From Stomoxys calcitrans (lineage: Eukaryota; Arthropoda; Insecta; Diptera; Muscidae), in NCBI RefSeq assembly GCF_963082655.1, contig NC_081553.1, positions 124,764,578-124,828,577 on the forward strand: DNA of 64,000 nucleotides, given 5' to 3'. The notes beneath the pieces were generated by a model. That model ran no database searches, was not told where the DNA came from, and saw only the letters and a list, made by a program, of their open reading frames with translations. This document shows positions 54,500-64,000 of the stretch, one piece after another. How positions within the stretch are numbered: the stretch's first letter is position 1; every line of letters starts with the position of its first letter. The position numbers and the translations under genes are program-made.

Positions 54500-54770
54500 T
54501 GCCAAATTGCAATCAAATTGAATGAGAATTGCGTCCTCTAGAGGCTCAAGAAGTCAAATTTTGAGATCGGTTTATGTGGAAGTTATACCAAGTTATAGAC
54601 TTGTTTGAACAATACTTGGCATAGTTATTGGTAGTCATACTAAAACAATGTGTGCCAAATTTCAGCCAAATCGGTAAGAACTACGCCCTCTAGAAGCTCA
54701 AGAAGTCCAATCGGGAGAACGGTTTATAGAGCAGCTATAGCAGATTATGAACGGATTTGAACCCTGTAAG
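54500..54770 (-). repeat. DINE-A units, both ends missing
   Basis: Two units in reverse orientation (GCGTCCTCTAGAGGCTCAAG, TACGCCCTCTAGAAGCTCAA). Confidence 0.75.
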
Positions 54771-55370
54771 ATTACATATCAGACTCACTTAGACGTTATC
54801 GTCCATTGTGATACCACAGGAACATGCAAAGGAAGATGCCTTCCAGTTACTATCGCTTAAAAAAGCTCAACAACTCACGAATGTTTATATCTGATAAATC
54901 AGACAAGTTCCCAATGAAATGAGAAGCTAACTGCCACTGCGGGACACCCACACAGCTGATTTTCTATAGTACCTTCTTCCTCGACGTCCTCACTGCTTCT
55001 GCAGAAGTCGTTACTTGCAACCTTCAATCTGTCAGCATATTTTCCGATCAGAGACAATACTGAGACGTCTGTTTTAGCCAGCGACAGCAGGGCGGAAATC
55101 CTCTTCAAATTTAGATTATGCCACACCTGATGATCTATCGTCCGTTCCGATCCTGAAGACCTAGCTTGCATGTCGCTGAAACACACCCACAAATTTCAGA
55201 TCCTTTGGAATGTTTAAGTGGCAGTTCCCAGTCTCGCAAGCCGTCTGATCTACATTTCCCTGGGATATCTCTGTGGCCCGGTACTCAGAACACTTGAATG
55301 TTGAACTGTTCAGCCATCTCTTTGAGAGATATGCGATAGTCGAAGGATTTAACTTGGCCAAATATGCCAA
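54771..55370 (-). mobile_element. LINE-R2, 3' fragment
   Basis: Parallels 21.6-22.15 kb: QVWHNLNLKRISALLSLAKT, KVASNDFCRSSEDVEEEGTI and the CGCPAV knuckle remnant. About 600 bp, frame-shifted. Confidence 0.8.
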
Positions 55371-56476
55371 GAGGTATACTTATCTAGTCTTTCCGTTTGT
55401 AACACCTCGAAATATTCGCCTAAGAACCCATAAAGTATATATATTCTTGATTCTCTCGAACTTCTGAGTCGATCTAGCCAAGTCCGTCCGTCTGTCGTAA
55501 TCACGATAGCTGTCGAGCGGTAAGCTTGCCGCTTCAAATTTTGCTCAGCTACTTACTATTGATGTAGGTAGTTGAAGATTGCAAATCGACCATATCGGTT
55601 TAGATTTAGGTACAGCTCCCATATAAACCGATTTCTTGACTTGATTTCTTAAGCCTCTGGAAGACGCAATTTTTGTCCGATTTAGTTGAAGTTTTGCATG
55701 TAGTGTTCTGTTATGACTTCCAACAGTTGTGTTAAGTTCGATCCAAATCGGTCCATAACCTGATATAGCTCCCATATAAACCTATCTCCAAACTTGACTT
55801 CTTGAGCACCTGGAAGCTGTAATTTTTATCCGATTTAACTGAAGTTTTCCACATAGTGATTTCAAACAAGTACGGTCCAAATTGGTCAAGAAATAAGTAT
55901 AGCTCCCTTATAAACCGATCTCCCGATTTGGCTTCTTGAGCCTCTGGAAGCTTAAATTTTTACCCGATTTCGCTAAAACTTTGCACACTGGAAGCCGCAA
56001 TTTGTGTCCGATTTAACTGAAATTTTGCACATGGTGTTCTGTTATGGCTTTCATAACTCTGGCTAGTCCGGTTTATATCGGTTTATAACCTGATATTGCA
56101 GCCATATGAAAACGATCTCCCGATTCGACTTCTTGAGCCCTTACAAGCCGCAATTTTTGTGTGATTTGGCTGCAATTTTGCACATTGTGTTTCGTTGTTA
56201 CTTTAGACAACTATGTCAAATACGGTTCAAATCGGTCAAGGACCTGACATAGCTCCCATATTAGCCTACCTCCCGATTTGACTTCTTGAGCCCCCGGAAG
56301 CCGCAGTTTTTTTCATATTTGGCTGAAAATTTTCCACATAGTCTTCTGTTAAACCTCTCAACAACTGTGCTAAGTACCGTCCTAATCGGTCTATAACCAG
56401 ATATAGCTCCCATATTTTAGCAGAATACATGGTGGTGGGTTTCCAAGATTCGACCGGTCGCACGCTTTTACTTGTT
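55371..56476 (+). repeat. DINE-A, diverged long array
   Basis: The head is reduced to GGTATACTTATCTAGTCTTT; core GTATATATATTCTTGATTC is present. Six or more diverged units (TCCCGATTTGACTTCTTGAG) and a decayed terminus (AAGATTCGACCGGTCGCACG, CTTTTACTTGTT). One unit is shortened at about 55.99 kb. Confidence 0.85.
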
Positions 56477-56668
56477 AGTTATAATCTGCAGATCTCAGCC
56501 GACATTTAGGTGTACGAACCATGAACCTCGCGGGACGAGGCACTAAAATTCTACATAAACTTGAGAAATTCTAAATTTGTTTCGACTTAGTGTAAATGAT
56601 GCCACAAACTCATCTGAAAACTTCTGCAGATTACATCTGTAGAGGTATTTTCTTAAGAACTCTACGGC

Positions 56669-57295
56669 TACACCACCACTGTGGTACAGGGTATTATAAG
56701 TTTGTGCAATTGTTTGCAACTCTAAGAAGGATAACTGATTCGATTTAGCCATTTCCGTCTGTCTGTCTGTGAGTCCATGTATTCTTGTAAGCAAAGTGCA
56801 GGTCGTATTTGTTGTCTATCACAAAATTTTTTGCCCAAGGACGAACGCTGTTGATTTTAGTAAAAATCGGTTCACAGATACATCTTTTTGATGCACGCAG
56901 GGTAAGTTCTTGAACGGGCCAAATCGCACCATATTGGATATAGCTACTATATAGACTGCCTGCCGATCTGCCTATAAAGGGTCTGAAGCCCATAAAGGCT
57001 TTTCTTACTTCCCGATTTCGCTGAAATTTGAAACAGTGGGTTGTTTTGAGCCTCCCGACATCCGACCTTAATATGGTTCAGATCGGACTATATTTAAGTA
57101 TATAGCTGCCATATTGACCGATCTGCCGATAAAGGGTCTGAAGCCCAAAAAAGCTTTATTTATTACCTGAGTTCATTTAAATTTGAAAGTGAGTACTTTT
57201 AGGCCTCCCGAAATTCGACCCAAATATGGTTCATATCGGATTATATTTAGATAAAGCTACCATAAAGACCAATCTTGTACTTACAACTATGAAAG
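56669..57295 (+). repeat. DINE-C head with DINE-B units
   Basis: Starts ACACCACCACTGTGGTACAG-GGTATTATA (C type), then from about 56880 switches to B units (GAACGGGCCAAATCGCACCA, CTGCCATATTGACCGATCTG). A second B/C composite. Confidence 0.75.
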
Positions 57296-57344
57296 GTAAC
57301 CAGATGATTTCCTTTGCAGTTTATACATCTACAGCCTGAAAATC

Positions 57345-58368
57345 TAAGACCACCTAGCCATGTTCGTCCGTCTGTCTGTTGAAATTACGCTACAGTCTTT
57401 AAAAATAGAGATATTGAGCTTAAACTTTGAACAGATTCTTTTTCTGCCCATAACCAGGTTTAGTTCGAAAATGGGCTATATCGGACTATATCTTGATATA
57501 GCCCCCATTTAGGGGTTTAGACTCATAAAAGCCACATTTATTATCCGATTTCGCTGAAATTTGGGACAGTAAGATGTGTTAGGCAAGTCGACATCCTTCT
57601 TTATTTTGGCAGAGATCGGTCCAGATTTGGATATAGATGCCATATAGACCGATCTCTCTATTTAAGGTCTTTGGCCCAAAAAAGGCGCATTTATACTCCG
57701 ATGTCGCCGAAATTTGGAACAGTGAGTTAAGTTAAGCCCCTTGACATACTTCTGCATTATGGCACAGATCATTCCAGATTTGGATATAGCTGCCGTATAG
57801 ACCGATCTCTCGGTTTTAGGTTTTGGGGCCATAAAAGGCGCATTTATTATCCGATGTCGCCGCAATTTGGGACAGTGAGTTGTGTTAGACCCTTCGACAT
57901 CCTTCTTCAATTTCACTCGGATCGGTCTAGATTTGGATATAGCTGACATATAGAACGATCACTCGATTAAATGTTTTGGACCCATAAAAGGCGCATTTAT
58001 TGCCCGATATTGCCGAAATTTCGGACAGAGAATTAAGTTAAGCCCCTCCACATATTCTGCAATTTGTTCTAGATCGATCAAGATTTGCACATAGCTGCCA
58101 GTCTTGGCCCCATAAAAGACGCATTGATAATCCGATTTGACTGAAATATGATACATTGACTTATGATAGGCTTTTCGACATCCATGTTGTATATGGTTCA
58201 GATCGGTTCAGATTATTTTTAGATATAGCTACTAAAAAGTCCTATTTGGTCCAAATCGGATCATATTTCGATATAACTGCTATGATGAAAGGTGGCTTAC
58301 ATACATACCCGAGGTGGTGGATATCCAAAGTTCGGCCGGGCCGAACTTAACGTCTTTTTACTTGTTGT
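57345..58368 (+). repeat. DINE-B, head missing
   Basis: Core CCATGTTCGTCCGTCTGTCT at 57358, about five units, terminus GAGGTGGTGGATATCCAAAG and the intact palindrome TTCGGCCGGGCCGAACTTAA, then CTTTTTACTTGTTG. Confidence 0.9.
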
Positions 58369-58751
58369 TTCTCTCTACAGCTCCTATTCATCTGTGTGAT
58401 ATTGGAAGAGACTATTAGCCATATCAGTTTCTATGGTAACAGGAGTTTTAAGGGGACCATTCTCATGTTTGTCCTCCAATTCATCGTTGAGCGGGTCTAT
58501 ATAATCAATGTTATCGTATATTAACAGTTATTAAATCTTGCAATTCAAATGAAATATTTTTACTATTTTACTTGTTCGTAAACTTAATTTAATCCACTGC
58601 ACAGGAATAGGGAGAAGGCGAATTTTCACAATTTCTAAATATTTTATAATTTATTATTGTAAAAATCGATTTTTAAGAACCAAACCTTTTTTTTCACTCC
58701 TCATTTTTTATTTTTAAATTTTTATTTTCAAATGTTTATCTACAAATAAAT
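58369..58751. other. 3' flank of the M13-like gene
   Basis: AT-rich; on minus an AATAAA-type signal is plausible (TTTATT near 58708-58717 and 58719-58728). No other feature. Confidence 0.45.
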
Positions 58752-59716
58752 TTAAACACACTCATAGTTTCTTTCGGTGCGATAAGCGCAGGCATATGCG
58801 TTGGTAAAATGCATGTTATGGGTCATACCAACGAAAAATACACTCTCAGCCAAATCCCGGCCAAATTCACAAAAGTTTTGGCCAAACAATGTAAAGAAGA
58901 GTTTCTCGTTATCTAACTTGTACTGCCGTAGAATATTGTTTTCTTGAGAATTAATGATTTTATTTTGTGAAGATGTGGAAAGCCAATTGCTATAATCTGT
59001 CCAGGCGCTCTTAAAACTTTTAATATATATGATAGTCATATTGCGCGCCTCTTCCAAGACATTTACGAATTGAGGCAATTTAAGACATTCGCTGATCTGC
59101 ACAATACGTTGGGGTTCATATTCGCGCACCTCTGACCGATTGTATATAGACATCCACAAATGAGGGCTGAGGGTGGCATAATAGTAAGCCATGGGTTTAT
59201 GGCGACTCTGATAAAGATACAAAGCCCAGTCCAGAGCGATTTTATGGGTACCTTGAGCAAAGGTGGAATTGCGCCTGAGGAACACATCTAGATTTTTTTC
59301 ATTATGCTGATAACTTTCTCGATAGATTTTTAGTGGCTTGTATTCTTTGGTCAGCTCCGCAGATCTAAAGTATGTTTGGGGATAATTAAAGCTGCTCTTT
59401 AATGTGTTCAATCTGTCGATAATTGGTTGATATCTGTATCTCTGATTTGGAACATCCGCTTGTTTAATAAAGTCTCTGAGTATTATCAGAAAAGTGTTTA
59501 GTTCATCCCTTGACTTGTCGAAATAGTTTTTGCTAATTATATAACCGAAAAGTGGCTTAAAATATTCAAATGTTTCACGATAGCAATCGTCTAGGGACTT
59601 GCGTGAATTGCAGGATATAAAAAAGTCCATTAATTTTTGTTTTGCTTCAAATTGTTCTGGATCCTCTTGTAATTCCGTCAGTAGCTGTATCAATTCGGGG
59701 TTCTCGGGAAGATGGC
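58752..59716 (-). CDS. neprilysin-like (M13) protein, last exon; catalytic motif not visible
   Basis: The open frame runs to 59735, but its first codons are a splice acceptor (TTCTTCTTTTTTCCAG) and the apparent start is GTG, so I take the exon from 59716, entered in phase 1, with TAA at 58752-58754 (about 321 codons). The first half resembles the end of the M13 N-terminal domain (DDCYRETFEYFKPLFGYI, IDRLNTLKSSFNYP). The second has the AYYYATLSPHLW equivalent of NAYYxP and an M13-like C-terminus (LFFTLFGQNFCEF, then two Cys and ECV at the end). Neprilysins are zinc peptidases with HExxH and ExxxD; neither is found and the intervening region is short, so this is probably a non-catalytic, secreted-type member. 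Flies have an expanded set of such neprilysin-like genes. Upstream exons were not found. It could alternatively be a decaying duplicate. Confidence 0.65.
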
Positions 59717-59746
59717 CTGGAAAAAAGAAGAACACACAATTATTAT

Positions 59747-59812
59747 GAAAAAGTAAAAAGGGGTTAAGTTTGGCTGGGCCGAACTTTGCATACCCACCAC
59801 CTCGGGTATATA
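59747..59812 (-). repeat. DINE-B 3' terminus fragment
   Basis: Reads AAGTAAAAAGGGGTTAAGTT, a variant palindrome (TGGCTGGGCCGAACT) and CCCACCACCTCGGGTATATA. It ends at the TA used by the mariner copy. Confidence 0.8.
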
Positions 59813-59814
59813 TA

Positions 59815-60276
59815 TTGGGTTGCCTAAAAAGTAATTGCGGATTTTTTAAAAGAAAGTAAATGCATTTTTAATAAAACTTAGAATGAACTTTTATCAAATA
59901 TATAATTGTCATTTTGTTCGATAACCTTTTGCCATCTTCCTGGCAAATTTAGTATTCCACGCTCATAGAACTTCTGGCCTTTATCTGCAAAAAACTGAAC
60001 CAAGTGCGATTTTTATAAATGGTAGTCTGATGGTGCAAGTTCAGGGCTATATGGTGGATGCATCAAAAGTTCCCAGCTAAGCTCACTCAGTTTTTGGCGA
60101 GTGGCCAAAGATGTGTGCGGTCTAGCGTTGTCCTGGTGGAATATGACACCTTTACGATTGACCAATTCTGGTCGCTTCTCCTTGATGGCTGTATTCAATT
60201 TGTCCAATTGTTGACAGTAAATATCCGAATTAATCGTTTGGTTCCTTGGAAGCAGCTCAAAATATAACGCACCCAA
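59815..60276 (-). mobile_element. mariner transposase, 3' half
   Basis: The terminal repeat at 59815 (TTGGGTTGCCTAAAAAGTAA) follows a TA. On minus the transposase covers FELLPRNQTINSDIYCQQLD, the second catalytic Asp in FHQDNARPHTS and the third in SPELAPSDYHL, which places it in the DD34D mariner group. A stop follows at about 60013, and the usual C-terminal codons persist out of frame to 59.92 kb. The 5' half, with the first Asp and DNA-binding domain, is lost where DINE-A begins. Confidence 0.88.
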
Positions 60277-60575
60277 TCGGATAAGGCTGAAGAAATCAAG
60301 ACCCAAGATCGGTTTATATGGCAGCAATATCAAAATATGGACCGATATGGCCCATTTATAATACCAACCGACCTACACTAATAAGAAGTATTTGTGCAAA
60401 ATTTCAAGCGGCTAGCTTTACTCCTTCGGAAGTTAGCGTGCTTTCGACAGACAGACGGACGGACGGACATGGCTAGATCGACTTTATGGGGTCTCAGACG
60501 AATATTTCGAGTAGTAACAAACAGAATGACGAAATTAGTATACCCCCCATCCTATGGGGGGTATACTAATTGGGC
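60277..60575 (-). repeat. DINE-A 5' part
   Basis: Last unit, core (GACAGACAGACGGACGGACG) and a head with a long palindrome (GTATACCCCCCATCCTATGG, GGGGTATAC) at 60538-60570. Confidence 0.87.
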
Positions 60576-60926
60576 GGTATGAAATTTGGACTAAGAAATT
60601 GAAACTTCAAAACAACACGAAAATATGCCCCAAACAGTTATATGGAGAACATTAACAAAACTTTAAAGCCATATTTTTGTCGTAGTGGGGCTTTTTTGAA
60701 GCAGCTAATGGGGCCAATTTAGTTTTTCCTAAAGTAAATCCAAATTTTTCAAATTAAATTACATTAATTTTTACAAAAAAAAACAACATTGGGGCACATA
60801 TTCTGAAATTTAAATAAGCAAGGGCAATCGCGTGCAGTGTGAAATGACATCTTAAACACACGATTTAATGATCACATAGTTACAAAGCAATATTTTGTGT
60901 TTATAAATCACAAAACAAATATTTAA
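60576..60926. other. no gene recognised
   Basis: AT-rich spacer between two DINE-A copies. Nothing supported. Confidence 0.4.
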
Positions 60927-62162
60927 CAAGTAAGAGGGTGCTAAATTCAGCCGGACCGAATCTTATATACCCTTCACCATGGATTGCCTTTGTCGAGTTC
61001 TTTGCGCGTTATCTCTTTTTAGGTAAAAAACAATAACGAATAAGAAGTGTTATGCTATTGGAAGTGAATAAGAAGTGTTATGCTATTGGAGCTATATCTA
61101 GTAATAGTCCGATTCGGACCATAAATGAATGCTGAACATTGTAGAAGTCATTGTGTTATATATCAGTTCATTCGTATAAGAATGTCGCCTTGTAGGGACT
61201 CAAGAAGCAAAATCGGAAGATAGGTTTACATGGGAGCTGTACCAAGCTATTGATCGATTCAGACTATATTGGGAACGTATGTTGAAGGTCATAGGAGAAG
61301 GGGTTGTACAAAATTTTTGCCAAGTCAATTGAGAATTGCGCCCTCTAGAGGCCCAAGAAATCAAGATCCCAGATCGGTTTATATGGCAGCTTTATCAGGT
61401 TATGTACAGATTTGCGCCATACTTGGCACAGTTATTGGAAGTTAGAACAAACCACCTTGTGCAAAATTTCAGCCAAATAGAATGAGAAATGCGCCCTCCA
61501 GCGGCTCAAGAAGTCAAGATCCTAGATCGGTTTTTTATGGTAGCTATACCAGGTTATAAACCGATTTGAATCATACTTTGCACAGTTGTTGGAAGTGATA
61601 CCAAAACACCACGTGCAAAATTAAGGCCAAATTGGATATGAATTGCGCCCTCTAAAGGCTGAAGAACTCAAGACCCCAGATCGGTTTATAAGGCAGCTTT
61701 ATCAGGTTATGAACCGATTTGAATACTACTTGACACAGTTAGTGGAATTGATGCCAAAACACCATGTGCAAAATTTCAGTCAAATCGGTCGAGAATTGCG
61801 CCCTCTAGATGCTCAAGAACGATCGGTTTATATGGCAGCTATATCAAAACATGGACAGATTTGGCCCATTTACAATCCCAACCGACCTACACTAATAAAA
61901 AGTTTTTGTTCAAAACGTCAAGCGCATAGTTTATTCCTTCGAAAGTAAGCGTGATTTCGACAAACACACAGACGGACAAACAGATGGACGGACGGACAGA
62001 CATATGGACAGACGGACGGACATGGCTATATCGACTTAAAATAACATGAAGATCAAGAATATATATACCTTATGGGGTCTTAGACGCATATTTCGAGGTG
62101 TTACAAGCAGAATGACAAAATTTGTATATCCCCATCCAATGGTGGAGGGGTATCAAAACATG
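60927..62162 (-). repeat. DINE-A with tandem array
   Basis: Decayed 3' palindrome (AATTCAGCCGGACCGAATC), a 23-bp direct repeat (GAATAAGAAGTGTTATGCTA at 61038 and 61065), about five units, an enlarged GGAC/GACG simple-repeat core (61970-62025) and head CAATGGTGGAGGGGTATCAA at 62140-62160. Confidence 0.88.
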
Positions 62163-62830
62163 TAAAAGCGTGTTAAGTACGGCCGGGCCGAACCCACTAC
62201 CATGGGTTCTGCTAATAAATTTAATTTTGTTCTACATAACGAATTTCTGTCAAACCAGCAAAAATGTAAGCTTCTAAGAACCAAACCAGAATAATCGAGA
62301 GGTTTATATGGGAGCTATATCAGGTTATAGGCTGATTTGGACAGTACTTGGCACAGTTGTTGGAAGTCGTAACTGAACACCGCATCCAAAATTTCAGTCA
62401 AATCAAAAAATTAGGCTTGTAAGAACTCAAGAAGTCAAATCAGCAGATCTGTTTATATGAGAGCTACATCAGGTTATAGACCGTACATGGCTTAGTTGTT
62501 GGAAATCTTGATAGATTAACATGTGCAAAATTTAGGCTACATCGGAGAGAAATTGCGGTTTCCAGGGGCTATAGATATCAAATGAGGTGAACAGTTTATA
62601 TGGAAGCTATATTAGGTTTAAGACCGATTTAAACCCTATTTTGAACAGTTGTTGGAAATCGTAACTGAACACCGTATGCAAAATTTCAGCCAAATAGCCA
62701 AAAATTGCGACTTCCAGGTGCTCAATAAATCAAATCGGTATATCGAATAAATGGGAGCTGTATCCAAATCTGAACCGATATGTCCCATTTTCAGCCTCAA
62801 ATGACCTACATTAGAAGTATGTATACTTTT
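62163..62830 (-). repeat. diverged DINE, abutting the previous one
   Basis: 3' end AAAAGCGTGTTAAGTACGGC, CGGGCCGAACC then ACCATGGGTTCTGC. Units (GTTTATATGGGAGCTATATC, CAGTTGTTGGAAGTCGTAAC) follow, truncated before the core. Confidence 0.78.
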
Positions 62831-62834
62831 TTTT

Positions 62835-63065
62835 TCTGTCAGCCAACACTCAGGAGATTTCCCCTATGAATGCAGTGCATTGCGTTGGCGAGAGGAAATT
62901 AGGAATTGGAGGGGCGGAAAAGGATGTAGTGCTTATTGACATTTGTCTTAAATCTTTGGATGTCAAAGTGAGCGGGAAAACATTAGCCGGAAGTCGATTC
63001 CACATACGAACGGTTCGTGTGAAATAAGAATTCTCTGTATAATGCATTGTGCGGTCCGCTGGCCA
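62835..63065 (-). mobile_element. LINE C-terminal fragment
   Basis: Minus-strand translation contains YFTRTVRMWNRLPANVFPL, the conserved 'R-x-WN-LP-x-VF' end of many non-LTR RT proteins. The T-run at 62828-62836 may be its A-tail. It may belong to the same family as the RT fragment at 25.9 kb. Confidence 0.72.
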
Positions 63066-63490
63066 ATCAATTACAAACGGGTGTGAGTTCCTGGAATGTC
63101 TAGTATCCCTGACACACGAATATCAGGCAAACACACACCACGAAAGTACCGATAGAACAGCGCCAAACAACTCACATTGCGACGATGATGAAGAGAGGGC
63201 CTTAAAACCTGGTACTGACTTCACTCGCAGCGAAAATGCCTATTAAATTTTTACGAAATCAGACGGACTCATTTTTTGTCAAAACACAAACAAAAGTTAA
63301 ACAACAACACACAACAAAGACAGCAGTATGGAAGTAGAGATGATTCAGCCCACTTCGTGAGCATTTAATTAAATTTGCAATTGAATTTGTGCGAAATTTA
63401 TCCTAATGCAGCGACATATCGCTACTATTTTGCTCATAGAACTCAGTTCCACTTGCACGGAATGTATTCGCCTTATCTTCGTCGCCATTT
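63066..63490. other. no gene recognised
   Basis: The ORF at 63049-63246 overlaps the LINE fragment and has no domain. Nothing else supported. Confidence 0.4.
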
Positions 63491-64000
63491 TTTATACCCA
63501 CCACCGTAGAATAGGGGTTATGGTCATTTAGTCATTCCGATTGCAACACATCAAAATATCAATTTTCGACCCTTCAAAGAATATATATTTCGGATCGTCG
63601 TAAAATTCTAAGACGATTTAACGATGTCCGTGTGTCTGTCCGTAATCACTCTAGAACCTTCAGAAATTGAGATATCAAGCTAAAATTTGGCAAAGATAGG
63701 TCTTTTGATGCACGCTGGTTAAGTTCTTGAACGGGCCAAATCGAACCATATTTGGATATACCTGCTACATAGACGGTTTTTCCAATCAAGGGTCTAATGC
63801 CCATAAAAACTTTATTTTTCATCCGATTTTGCTGAAATTTGAAACAGTGAATTGTTTAAGGCTTCCCGAAAACTGACCCAAATATGGTACAGATCGGATT
63901 ATATTTAGATATAGCTACCATATTGACCGATCTCCAGATAAAGGGTCTGAATACCATAAAAGCATTATTTATTACCCGATTTCACTGAAATTTGCAACAG
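63491..64000 (+). repeat. DINE-B cut by the window end
   Basis: Head TATACCCACCACCGTAGAAT, core ATGTCCGTGTGTCTGTCCG, first units (CATATTTGGATATACCTGCT; CTACCATATTGACCGATCTC). Continues beyond the window. Confidence 0.88.

Noticed and set aside
59717..59735. Start of the neprilysin-like protein at the frame's first codon
   Set aside because: The codon is GTG, and the following bases form a pyrimidine tract ending CAG, so this is an intron end.

Overview
The window looks like nuclear DNA of a higher (calyptrate) fly, most likely a muscid such as Stomoxys, Musca or Haematobia. The evidence is AT-rich sequence, spliced genes with fly-type GT..AG junctions, and nested repeats whose core (ATATATTCTTGATC followed by CCATGTCCGTCCGTCTGTC) I recognise from the Drosophila DINE-1/INE-1 family of non-autonomous Helentrons. 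Species is inferred, not shown. Nothing suggests a bacterial, phage or plasmid origin.

Only two host genes can be supported. (1) A five-exon plus-strand gene, 42957-52526, encodes about 327 aa: one fibronectin type III domain followed by about six ankyrin repeats. This is the architecture and length of FANK1. Its two long introns are packed with transposons. (2) A minus-strand 3'-terminal exon, 58752-59716, comes from a neprilysin-like (M13) protein in which the zinc-binding HExxH motif is not visible. Its 5' exons lie outside the window or are not recognisable.

The best-preserved mobile element is a complete BEL/Pao LTR retrotransposon, 31303-38685 (minus strand). It has two 811-bp LTRs that look identical, a 5-bp target duplication (AAGAT), a primer binding site matching tRNA-Phe, a polypurine tract and one uninterrupted Gag-Pol frame of 1739 codons. 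It is a recent insertion.

Most of the rest is older repeat. DINE-like elements make up a large part of the window and fall into families named here DINE-A (head TATACCCTCCACCAT), DINE-B (head TATACCCACCACC) and DINE-C (head TATACCCTACACCAC). A and B share a 3' palindrome (AAGTTCGGCC-N-GGCCGAACTT) and both carry internal tandem arrays with a 153-bp period.

LINE remains belong to at least five groups: LINE-R and LINE-R2 (RT plus RNase H, related to each other), LINE-X (endonuclease, RT and a GHVVRMDE tail), a Jockey-like 3' fragment with a (TTG)n tail, and a further RT type seen at 25.9 kb (a C-terminal fragment at 62.9 kb may be another). Three relics of one mariner family (23.1, 46.3 and 59.8 kb), one other DDE transposase scrap and one tRNA-derived SINE complete the set.

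Layout: 0-17 kb DINE and LINE relics; 17-18.2 kb unassigned; 18.2-22.2 kb LINE-R2 split by a DINE-B; 22-26.7 kb mariner, SINE and DINE-C/A; 26.7-29.7 kb a repeat-poor stretch with a 132-bp tandem duplication; 29.8-31.2 kb a long DINE-A array; 31.3-38.7 kb BEL/Pao; 38.9-42.5 kb LINE-R split by a DINE-B; 43-52.5 kb the FANK1-like gene; 53-58.4 kb DINEs and LINE-R2; 58.75-59.7 kb the M13-like exon; 59.7-64 kb mariner and DINEs.
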